Below, piece by piece: positions 1-5,068 of a stretch of DNA of 5,068 bases. The first letter of the stretch is position 1; each line of letters opens with the position of its first letter. The notes beneath the pieces are model-generated. The model was given only the letters and a program-made list of their open reading frames with translations. It was not told the origin of the DNA and did not search any database. The DNA comes from CAYLNH01 sp964384625 (GTDB lineage Bacteria > Verrucomicrobiota > Lentisphaeria > JABSQK01). Position numbers and translations under genes: made by a program. The DNA is taken from positions 1 to 5,068 of the forward strand of contig CAYLNH010000384.1 in assembly GCA_964384625.1 (NCBI GenBank), written 5' to 3'.

Positions 1-25
1 GGAGGTGGCTGTCTGGTGTGGGTGA

Positions 26-118
26 CCGATCCTGAAACTCCGCACCGCAAGCTCCTACGCCGAGGCTTCGGCGCTCAAGAGGGTGCGGGATCTCTATGCG
101 GACCGCGAAGGGCAGTAA
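26..118 (+). CDS. Possible 3' end or remnant of an upstream gene (unidentified)
   Basis: The frame ending at TAA 116-118 is open for 30 codons after an in-frame TGA at 23-25. It reads as a plausible hydrophilic helical tail (…ALKRVRDLYADREGQ at the end). By my count 24 of the 30 codons end in G or C, which matches the confirmed genes here and is clearly better than the other two frames. No start codon or ribosome binding site is visible, so it is not a complete gene. The upstream TGA means that, if real, it is either the tail of a gene that changes frame near positions 20-35 (frameshift or sequencing error; frame 1 is open there) or a decayed remnant. The same stretch can fold into nested stems, and part of it resembles the right edge of the window, so a structured repeat is an alternative to coding. 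No family is recognised. Confidence 0.25.
   Translation, partial: PILKLRTASSYAEASALKRVRDLYADREGQ
28..92 (+). other. Nested inverted-repeat structure at the left edge
   Basis: Three perfectly complementary segments nest inside each other: GATCC 28-32 with GGATC 88-92, CGCACC 41-46 with GGTGCG 82-87 (stacked directly on the first), and CGCCGA 58-63 with TCGGCG 68-73 closing a four-base loop. The outer arms are interrupted by an 8-nt bulge on the left side only. The pairing is seen directly; its meaning is not known. It lies within the possible gene tail ending at 118, where GC-rich codons can pair by chance. It has no U-tract at the end of the outer stem, so it does not look like a standard intrinsic terminator. 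No known riboswitch or small RNA family was recognised. Confidence 0.3.
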
Positions 119-131
119 ACGAGGGCTTGCC
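109..131 (+). repeat. Left copy of an imperfect inverted repeat
   Basis: This 23-base segment matches the minus strand of 4984-5006 at 20 positions. AGGGCAG and ACGAGGGCTT are identical blocks, and the three differences are all transitions. Further matching blocks occur in the same order outward: CTCTATGC at 92-99 and GGTGAC-x-GATCC at 21-32. The segment contains the stop codon TAA 116-118 of the possible upstream gene tail, which reads CAG in the other copy. Confidence 0.45.
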
Positions 132-149
132 AGAGGATGCTTGTGACTA

Positions 150-177
150 TTGCTTTTTGGTTTTGCTGACTAATAAT
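150..177 (+). promoter_or_regulatory. Candidate sigma70-type promoter for the ABC exporter operon
   Basis: Within an AT-rich patch (about 141-183) that stands out from the GC-rich surroundings, AATAAT at 172-177 matches the -10 consensus at 5 of 6 positions. TTGCTT at 150-155 keeps the TTG of the -35 box, with a 16-nt spacer. Transcription would begin near 184 and give a leader of roughly 65 nt before the ATG at 249. The patch lies after the stop at 118 and before the first exporter gene, where a promoter is expected. The -35 match is weak (3 of 6), and promoter rules differ in the PVC group, so this is a moderate call. Confidence 0.35.
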
Positions 178-195
178 GAAAAGAATGTGTCGTGT

Positions 196-211
196 GACTG
201 CAGGGGCAGTC
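196..211 (+). promoter_or_regulatory. Perfect hairpin or dyad in the leader of the first exporter gene
   Basis: GACTGC (196-201) and GCAGTC (206-211) are exact reverse complements separated by AGGG. They lie just downstream of the candidate promoter and 37 nt before the start codon. The dyad could be a small regulator-binding site or an mRNA hairpin in the 5' leader. No regulator gene is in the window and the short arms could occur by chance, so only the structure itself is certain. Confidence 0.3.
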
Positions 212-226
212 GAGGCAGGGGGCAAC

Positions 227-233
227 AGAGGAG
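227..233 (+). promoter_or_regulatory. Ribosome binding site of first exporter subunit (long spacing)
   Basis: AGAGGAG is the only Shine-Dalgarno-like run before the ATG at 249. The 15-nt spacing is longer than usual. No other ATG, GTG or TTG lies in frame between the upstream stop TGA at 195-197 and position 249, and the next in-frame GTG codons fall inside the first membrane helix, so the start is fixed despite the imperfect site. Weak spacing may mean modest initiation. Confidence 0.45.
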
Positions 234-248
234 CAAAGTGGTTCAACG

Positions 249-2168
249 ATGAAAGGTCCGGCAGCGCATCCCGAAGCGGACGAACCGCCTGGCCCCGGGC
301 CGGAGCTGTCGAACTGGCAACTTATTCGCCGGTTGTTGGCCTTGAGTTGGACGTATCGTTGGGGCTGCATCCGGGTGCTGGCGCTGCAGCTGGTGGTGCT
401 GACCTTTGCTCTGAGCGGTCTGGGGTTGACGGGGTTGGGCATTGACTGCATCCGCCATCACGTGCAGCCGGATACAGCGGCGCCGCGTTGGCCGTTCGGT
501 CTATCGCCGCCGGCCGCCTGGCCGATCTATCACGTGATCATCGTCATTGCCGCCGGCGTTCTGCTGCTGGCGCTGGCCCGGGCCATTCTGCGTTATCTGT
601 TTCAGGTGGAGATCGCGCGGCTGGTGCAGGGGCGGATCGTGGTGGATCTGCGCACCATGGTCTACAACAAAATGCAGCGTTTGAGCTTCCGATTCTTTGA
701 CCGGAACGAAAGCGGTTCGATCATTAACCGGGTCACGCGCGACGTGCAGTCGACCCGGATGTTCATCGACTCGATTATGGTTCAGGGGCTGACGATGGTG
801 CTGTCGCTGACGATTTTTACGGCGTACATGTTGGCGATCCACCCGCCGCTGACGTTTGCCTGCCTGGCGACCACACCGGCTCTCTGGATCCTCTGCGTCC
901 GCTTTTCACGCGTCGTCAAACCGGCGTATCAGCAGAACCGCAGACTGGTTGACCGCTTGATCCTGGTCCTGTCGGAGAGCATCCAGGGGATGCGCATCAT
1001 CAAAGGCTTCTCGCGGGAAGAGCAGACGCGTGAGCGGTTTGTGACGGCCAACGAAGCGGTGCGCGATCAGACCTTCTGGATCTTCGGCAAGATCACGACC
1101 TACGGCCCGGTGATCACCTTTCTGTCGCAACTCAATCTGGTGGTCCTGCTGGCGTACGGCGGTTATCTGGTGATGCAGGGGGAGCTGCTGCTGGGCACCG
1201 GGCTGGTGGTGTTCAGCGGTCTGCTGCAGCAGTTTGCCGGACAGATCTCGATGCTGGTGCAGTTGACCAACCGGATTCAGGACTGCCTGACGGCGGCCCG
1301 CCGCGTCTTCGAAGTCCTCGACACGCCGATCGAGATCAAGACGCGGGAGGCGGCTGTGCGGCTGCCTCTGCACACGCCGTGCGCGGTCGAATTCAAAAAT
1401 GTGACGTTCGGCTATCGCGATGCTGAACCGGTGCTGCAGGACGTCTCGTTCAGGGCGGAAGCAGGCGAGTGCATCGCCATTCTGGGCGCTACAGGAGCGG
1501 GGAAAAGTACGCTTCTGAGTCTGATTCCGCGCTTCCACGACACGCACGCCGGCGAGGTTCTGATCAACGGCACGGACGTCCGCGAGCTGGATCTGGAAGA
1601 CTTGCGCCAGAGCGTCGGCATCGTCTTTCAGGAGAACTTCCTGTTCAGCAACAAGATCGCTGCGAACATCGCGTTCGGGCAGCACCAGGCCGACCGGGCG
1701 CAGGTCGAGAAGGCGGCGCGGATCGCCGCCGCCCATGACTTCATCCGGGAGCTGCCGTACGGCTATGATACGATTCTCGGCGAAAGCGGAACGGGTATTT
1801 CCGGCGGCCAGCGGCAACGCATCGCCATCGCCCGTGCCATCTTGTTGGAGCCCTCGATTCTGTTGCTCGATGACCCGACGGCGGCGATTGACGCCGAGAC
1901 TGAGCAGGAGATCATGGTCGCCATGGAAAACGCCATGAAAGGGCGCACGACCTTTCTCGTTGCCCATCGGCTCAGCACCTTGAAGCGCGCCGACCGCATC
2001 ATCGTCCTGCAGCGCGGCCGCATCGTGCAGCTCGGCCGCCATGAAGACCTGCTGCAGGAGGACGGCGCGTACCGCTGGATGGTGAGTCTGCAGGTGGTTG
2101 ACGATGAGAGCCGCAAGGTCCTGTCCGAACAGGGCGTGGACGTGGAGGAGGAGGGCGTGTCGCCATGA
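249..2168 (+). CDS. ABC exporter half-transporter, subunit 1 (degenerate catalytic site)
   Basis: A 639-aa fused membrane-ATPase subunit of the MsbA/MdlAB/BmrCD type, expected in the inner membrane, where it pairs with the next gene to pump an unknown lipid or drug-like substrate out of the cytoplasm. Predicted membrane helices lie near residues 39-65, 94-118, 178-198, 199-219, 286-308 and 314-337. The nucleotide-binding domain follows: A-loop Tyr389, Walker A GATGAGKST 413-421 (Lys419), Q-loop Gln461, signature ISGGQ 517-521, Walker B ending in Asp541, and switch His573. The residue after Asp541, where active ATPases have Glu, is Asp542 (motif DDPTAAID), marking this as the catalytically weakened member of a heterodimer. 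The signature is near-canonical, so it can complete the active site of the partner. A 23-residue acidic tail ends the protein. The stop overlaps the next start (ATGA), indicating translational coupling. Family assignment is very secure; the substrate is not known. Confidence 0.96.
   Translation: MKGPAAHPEADEPPGPGPELSNWQLIRRLLALSWTYRWGCIRVLALQLVVLTFALSGLGLTGLGIDCIRHHVQPDTAAPRWPFGLSPPAAWPIYHVIIVIAAGVLLLALARAILRYLFQVEIARLVQGRIVVDLRTMVYNKMQRLSFRFFDRNESGSIINRVTRDVQSTRMFIDSIMVQGLTMVLSLTIFTAYMLAIHPPLTFACLATTPALWILCVRFSRVVKPAYQQNRRLVDRLILVLSESIQGMRIIKGFSREEQTRERFVTANEAVRDQTFWIFGKITTYGPVITFLSQLNLVVLLAYGGYLVMQGELLLGTGLVVFSGLLQQFAGQISMLVQLTNRIQDCLTAARRVFEVLDTPIEIKTREAAVRLPLHTPCAVEFKNVTFGYRDAEPVLQDVSFRAEAGECIAILGATGAGKSTLLSLIPRFHDTHAGEVLINGTDVRELDLEDLRQSVGIVFQENFLFSNKIAANIAFGQHQADRAQVEKAARIAAAHDFIRELPYGYDTILGESGTGISGGQRQRIAIARAILLEPSILLLDDPTAAIDAETEQEIMVAMENAMKGRTTFLVAHRLSTLKRADRIIVLQRGRIVQLGRHEDLLQEDGAYRWMVSLQVVDDESRKVLSEQGVDVEEEGVSP
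2144..2155 (+). promoter_or_regulatory. Strong ribosome binding site of second exporter subunit
   Basis: A tandem GGAGGAGGAGGG run ends 9 nt before the ATG at 2165. It lies inside the last codons of the first subunit gene, where it also encodes the run of Glu residues in the acidic tail. This supports the ATG at 2165 as the start and indicates efficient, coupled translation of the two subunits. Confidence 0.75.
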
Positions 2169-4018
2169 CGGATAAGAGGAAGAAACCGCCGACGCTGACT
2201 CTGACGTACCACCTTCGCGACGAGGAATTCGAGGAGCGGGATACGCCCCTGGAGTTCGGGCTGATTGCCCGGCTGTACCGGTTTACCAGGCCGCATGCGT
2301 TGATTCGCAACGTACTGTTCTGCATGGTCGCGATTCGGTCGATTCAGTTGCCGTTGCTGGCCTGGGCCATCGGCGCGGTGATCAACGGTCCGATCGCCAA
2401 CCGCGATCTTCGCGGCACACTCTGGGGAGCGTTCGGCTTCATGGCCCTGATGGCGTCGACTCAGTTCATCCTGCATTTTCGCCAGAAACTGGCGTTGCTG
2501 CTGGGCGAATGCGTGGTCCACGACCTGCGCCGGGAAATCTTCCAGCACCTCCTGAACATGCCGATCGGATTCTATGACCGCATGAAACTCGGCCGGATTA
2601 TCAGCCGCATCACGTCGGACGTGGAATCGGTCCGGCTGGGCGTGCAGAATTCGCTGTTCGTCACGATGGTACTCAGTGGACAGATGCTGGTCTCCGCCGT
2701 ACTCATGGCGTACGTCGATCTGACGATGTTCCTCATTCTGCTGGCGATGGCGCCGATCATCTATTTGATGAACCGATTCTATCGCCGGCGCATGAGCGAA
2801 GCGACCCGGGAACGGCAGGAGAGCTTCAGCCGGGTGACCGCCACCCTCGCCGAGTCGGTGAACGGCATTCGGGTGACGCAGGGCTTCAACCGCCAGGACC
2901 TGAATGCCGACATCTTCGGCCGCCTCGTTGCCGACCACGCCCGCTACAACGTGTCTACGGCCCGGGCCACCGCGGTCTTTATCCCGCTGTTGGAACTGAA
3001 CACCCAGGTCTTCACTGCCCTGCTGCTGCTGGTCGGCGGCTATCGCGTGCTGGCGCCGGACATCGATATGTCGGTCGGCAACCTGGTGCAGTTCTTTTTC
3101 CTTGCCGGCATCTTCTTCCAACCGTTTCAGTATCTCGGGCGCATCTTCGAGGAAGCCCTCGGGGCGATGGCGGGGGCCGAGCGCGTGTTCCATCTGCTCG
3201 ACACCCCGCCGGACTGGGAGGACGCGCCGGACGCCGTGGCTATCGAGAAGATCAACGGCAAGGTCGAGTTCCGGCATGTCGGTTTCGAATACGAGCCGGA
3301 CCATCCCGTGCTTACGGACATCAACATCAAAGTCGAGCCGGGCCAGATGATCGCGCTCGTCGGGCAGACCGGCAGCGGCAAGAGCACCATTACCAACCTG
3401 CTGGCGAAGTTCTATCTGCCGACAGACGGCGAGCTCTTCATTGACGATCGCGAAATCCGCCGGATCACCGGGGCGTCGCTGCATCGACAGATGGGCATCA
3501 TCCAGCAGGACAACTACCTGTTTACCGGCACGATCATGGAGAACATCCGCCTGGGCCGCCCCGCTGCGACTGATGCGGAGGTCGTTGAAGCCGCGCGCAG
3601 CCTGGACTGTCTGGACTTGATCGAGGCGTTGCCCGAGGGGTTCCAGACGGAGGTCGGCGAGAAGGGCGGCAGCCTGTCATTGGGCCAGCGACAGATTGTC
3701 TGCTTTGTTCGCGCCATGCTGGCGGCGCCCCGGATCCTCGTGCTGGATGAGGCAACGAGCTCGGTGGACGCAATGACCGAAGCCCGGATTCAGAGCGCTC
3801 TCGACCATCTGATGAAAGGCCGCACAAGCTTTGTCGTGGCGCACCGGCTGAGTACGATCCGGCATGCGGACGAAGTGCTGGTGCTGGATCACGGCGCGAT
3901 CGTCGAACGCGGCAGCCATATCGAGTTGCTGGAACAGAACGGCACCTATGCCAAGCTGTATCGCCAGTTCATCCGCGCCGACCAAGAACAACAGGCGTCG
4001 GGTGAAGGTTCTCGCTAA
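2165..4018 (+). CDS. ABC exporter half-transporter, subunit 2 (catalytic)
   Basis: A 617-aa partner of the preceding subunit with the same layout. Predicted membrane helices lie near residues 46-72, 86-113, 160-183, 185-204, 267-293 and 303-327, then a nucleotide-binding domain: A-loop Tyr376, Walker A GQTGSGKST 400-408 (Lys406), Q-loop Gln448, X-loop VGEKG just before the signature, Walker B with Asp528 and catalytic Glu529 (DEATSSVD), and switch His560. The signature at 504-508 is LSLGQ, with Leu replacing the first Gly of LSGGQ. In a head-to-tail dimer this altered signature faces the Asp542 site of subunit 1, while the intact Glu529 faces the ISGGQ of subunit 1. The pair should therefore have one degenerate and one hydrolytic site, a known pattern in heterodimeric exporters such as BmrCD and TM287/288. 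A charged 45-residue cytoplasmic N-terminus precedes helix 1. The first four bases overlap the preceding gene. The stop TAA lies within a shared hairpin. The substrate is unknown. Confidence 0.96.
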   Translation: MTDKRKKPPTLTLTYHLRDEEFEERDTPLEFGLIARLYRFTRPHALIRNVLFCMVAIRSIQLPLLAWAIGAVINGPIANRDLRGTLWGAFGFMALMASTQFILHFRQKLALLLGECVVHDLRREIFQHLLNMPIGFYDRMKLGRIISRITSDVESVRLGVQNSLFVTMVLSGQMLVSAVLMAYVDLTMFLILLAMAPIIYLMNRFYRRRMSEATRERQESFSRVTATLAESVNGIRVTQGFNRQDLNADIFGRLVADHARYNVSTARATAVFIPLLELNTQVFTALLLLVGGYRVLAPDIDMSVGNLVQFFFLAGIFFQPFQYLGRIFEEALGAMAGAERVFHLLDTPPDWEDAPDAVAIEKINGKVEFRHVGFEYEPDHPVLTDINIKVEPGQMIALVGQTGSGKSTITNLLAKFYLPTDGELFIDDREIRRITGASLHRQMGIIQQDNYLFTGTIMENIRLGRPAATDAEVVEAARSLDCLDLIEALPEGFQTEVGEKGGSLSLGQRQIVCFVRAMLAAPRILVLDEATSSVDAMTEARIQSALDHLMKGRTSFVVAHRLSTIRHADEVLVLDHGAIVERGSHIELLEQNGTYAKLYRQFIRADQEQQASGEGSR

Positions 4019-4056
4019 GAGCCTGTCGGTATGTTCTGATCCCGGCGGGCTCTTAG
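4015..4056. terminator. Hairpin between convergent genes, probable shared terminator
   Basis: CTAAGAGCCTGTCGG (4015-4029) pairs with CCGGCGGGCTCTTAG (4042-4056) across a 12-nt loop. The outer 9 bp are perfect and the full stem is 15 bp, counting two G·U pairs. The stop of the second exporter gene (TAA 4016-4018) is in the left arm and the stop of the minus-strand gene (TTA 4053-4055 on plus) is in the right arm. The two G·U pairs form only in the plus-strand transcript; in the minus-strand RNA they become A-C mismatches, so the fold should be stronger for the exporter mRNA. No clear U-tract follows on either strand, so termination may be weak or depend on other factors, or the hairpin may mainly protect 3' ends. 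Confidence 0.55.
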
Positions 4057-4982
4057 AGTTTCATGTCGACGGAGAGCTCTGCGGCGAAGGCGCTTTCGAG
4101 GCGGTAGTCTTCCAGTTCGTCGCCGTCAGCATCAAAGAACGTCAGTTCCCGGTGCCGGAGATACGCGAATCCGATGCTCACCCGGATGTCCTCGCGGATC
4201 TGCCAGTCCAGACCAAGTTCGGGGCCACGCCCCGCCAACCGGGCATAACCGCCGGGCTCGATATCGCTGCGGTCCGCCAACCGGGCGGCGGGCGCGGGAT
4301 CAAAGCGGTAGTTCAGGCCAGCGGCGAATTGGTCCGAGAAGCGATAGCGCAGCTCGGTGACCGGCATGCCGATACTTGCCGACCAACCCTTGCGGCCGCG
4401 GCGCCAGGCCAGTCCCAGTACCGGCAGGATCACCGGGTCAAGCCTGGAATGGACCTGCGCCATGAGTCCTGCGACTACACTGAAGTCGTCCCGGCGACGC
4501 ATCGCGTAAGCCCCCGCCTGCAGATGGAAGGAATCCTCGATTTCCGTTTCGAAAGCGGCGCCGACGGCAAGCCGGCAGCTCAGCATCCAGTCCCGGGTGA
4601 GCGGCATTCTGCGGGAGGTCGAGACATTGACAGATTGCAGCAGGTCCCAGGGATCGCTGCCCGTGCCGAACGGCAATGCGTTCGGCGCCTGCCAGTCGAA
4701 GTGGCGGGCGGCATAGCGGAACGTTACGGACTCGACCGTTGCCAGTACGGTGGTGACGTTAAGCTGAACACCGCCGTCAAAATGCCTGAAATCCGCTGCT
4801 TCGACATACTCCCGGCGCAGTTGGAGCGCCAGCCTGTCCCCGGCCTCAGGGCGTTGTGCCCGTGCGGCGGGGGGCAGCAGACCGAGCAGAACGACGATGA
4901 CTGGCGCAGTTGGCACCTTGGGAAAAAGCATAGTCCGCAATGTAAAAGGCAAACGGCGGAATGAAAGCGGCCGCCGGATCAT
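4053..4982 (-). CDS. Secreted outer-membrane beta-barrel-like protein, possibly DUF6268-type
   Basis: A 309-aa protein with an N-terminal export signal: a basic start (MIRRPLSFRR…), a hydrophobic core near residues 24-39 and an ARA cleavage motif at 40-42 before Gln43. There is no lipobox Cys. The remaining 267 residues show no further membrane helix but many short amphipathic strands with alternating hydrophobic residues, Arg/Tyr/Trp-rich turns and polar loops, as in a small outer-membrane barrel. The segment GMPVTELRYRFSDQFAAGLNYRF (205-227, two likely strands) and the overall size recall the DUF6268 family of PVC bacteria; this is a recollection, not a search result. The last residue is Leu, not the usual Phe. 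The ATG at 4982 is chosen because GAGGG sits 7 nt upstream. An in-frame ATG at 5012 (319 aa) lacks a good site, and one at 4931 (292 aa) would give a more typical 25-aa signal but has no Shine-Dalgarno. Function is unknown. Confidence 0.8.
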   Translation of the reverse strand: MIRRPLSFRRLPFTLRTMLFPKVPTAPVIVVLLGLLPPAARAQRPEAGDRLALQLRREYVEAADFRHFDGGVQLNVTTVLATVESVTFRYAARHFDWQAPNALPFGTGSDPWDLLQSVNVSTSRRMPLTRDWMLSCRLAVGAAFETEIEDSFHLQAGAYAMRRRDDFSVVAGLMAQVHSRLDPVILPVLGLAWRRGRKGWSASIGMPVTELRYRFSDQFAAGLNYRFDPAPAARLADRSDIEPGGYARLAGRGPELGLDWQIREDIRVSIGFAYLRHRELTFFDADGDELEDYRLESAFAAELSVDMKL

Positions 4983-4983
4983 G

Positions 4984-5006
4984 GGTAAGCCCTCGTCTGC
5001 TGCCCT
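4984..5006 (-). repeat. Right copy of an imperfect inverted repeat
   Basis: The minus strand here matches 109-131 at 20 of 23 positions. Outward, CTCTATGC recurs at 5016-5009 and GGTGAC-x-GATCC at 5066-5055, in the same order as in the left copy but with shorter spacers. The ribosome binding site of the outer-membrane protein gene (GAGGG) is part of the conserved block. Confidence 0.45.
4990..4994 (-). promoter_or_regulatory. Ribosome binding site deciding the start of the outer-membrane protein gene
   Basis: On the minus strand GAGGG lies 7 nt upstream of the ATG at 4982-4980, an ideal spacing. The alternative in-frame starts at 5012 and 4931 have a poor site and none respectively. The motif lies inside the short sequence shared with the left edge of the window. 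Confidence 0.6.
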
Positions 5007-5068
5007 CTGCATAGAGTCCCGACTCTCAAGAGGTTGGGAACCTGCGGTACTTGCGGATCTGTCACCGG

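Larger units (their letters stand above)
4983..5068 (-). other. Upstream region of the outer-membrane protein gene
   Basis: These 86 bases precede the minus-strand gene. Two small perfect dyads are present: AGGTT-GGG-AACCT (5031-5043) and AGAGTC-CC-GACTCT (5013-5026), both written on plus. One minus-strand frame is open from the window edge for 29 codons and ends in a TGA (4981-4979) that overlaps the gene start as ATGA. This could be the tail of a coupled upstream gene, but 29 open codons are not unusual by chance and the third-position GC bias is weaker than in the real genes. No convincing promoter is visible. Much of the stretch resembles positions 20-131 in inverted orientation. Confidence 0.3.

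Noticed and set aside
98..106. GCGG-A-CCGC palindrome in the left repeat, close to where extra bases interrupt the alignment with the right copy
   Set aside because: The one-base spacer is too short for a stable RNA hairpin and such short GC palindromes are common in GC-rich DNA.
16..252. 78-codon plus-strand open frame across the leader region
   Set aside because: Poor third-position GC bias after about position 35, Cys/Arg/Gly-rich chance composition, and it runs through the promoter-like AT patch and into the exporter start. The alternative frame ending at 118 looks more like coding.
906..2042. 378-codon minus-strand open frame inside the first exporter gene
   Set aside because: Antisense shadow of a secure gene in GC-rich DNA, with low-complexity Gln/Arg/Asp-rich composition and no recognisable motif.
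1763..3484. 573-codon open frame on the minus strand across both exporter genes
   Set aside because: Over the second exporter gene it is in codon register with the sense frame, where a stop needs the rare sense codons TTA, CTA or TCA. Its protein is rich in His, Gln, Arg and Asp without domains or membrane pattern, and the sense-strand ABC genes are certain.
3864..4964. 366-codon plus-strand open frame running from the end of the second exporter gene through the outer-membrane gene
   Set aside because: It is codon-in-register antisense to the minus-strand gene and out of frame within the exporter gene. The minus-strand reading has a signal peptide, a good ribosome binding site and strand-like periodicity, while this one has none.
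1..5068. A complete transposon or insertion sequence bounded by the inverted repeats
   Set aside because: No transposase, integrase or resolvase gene is present. The repeats are imperfect and unequal in length, and target-site duplications cannot be seen inside the window. Kept only as one hypothesis in the findings.

Overview
The window holds a compact export locus from a GC-rich (about 60% G+C by eye) Gram-negative bacterium. The two exporter subunits have the style of ABC exporters from the Planctomycetes-Verrucomicrobia-Chlamydiae group, and the third gene looks like an exported outer-membrane beta-barrel protein, so a PVC-type host is my best guess. That placement rests on recalled family resemblance, not on any search.

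Layout, left to right. Positions 1-248 are a leader region. It holds a GC3-rich open stretch that may be the tail or remnant of an upstream gene (26-118, stop TAA 116-118), an AT-rich patch with a plausible sigma70-type promoter (150-177), a small perfect hairpin (196-211) and a purine-rich ribosome binding site. Positions 249-2168 and 2165-4018 encode two full-length half-transporters (639 and 617 aa), each with six predicted membrane helices followed by one nucleotide-binding domain. They overlap by ATGA, and the second start has a strong ribosome binding site inside the first gene. Positions 4053-4982 on the minus strand encode a 309-aa secreted protein read towards the transporters. The two convergent genes are 34 bp apart, and one 15-bp hairpin (4015-4056) carries both TAA stop codons in its arms. 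Positions 4983-5068 are the leader of the minus-strand gene.

How the genes work together. The two ABC subunits carry complementary defects. Subunit 1 has Asp (D542) in place of the Walker B catalytic Glu. Subunit 2 has LSLGQ in place of the LSGGQ signature. In a head-to-tail dimer both changes fall in the same composite ATP site, so the pair should be an asymmetric heterodimeric exporter with one degenerate and one hydrolytic site, as in BmrCD, LmrCD or TM287/288. The substrate cannot be told from sequence. The outer-membrane protein is a neighbour, but no functional link is shown.

The least expected signal is at the edges. Stretches at 109-131 (plus) and 4984-5006 (minus) match at 20 of 23 positions as an inverted repeat, with further collinear matches extending outward towards both window ends. 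Both copies lie just upstream of a gene. I found no tRNA, rRNA, CRISPR array, transposase or recognisable insertion sequence.
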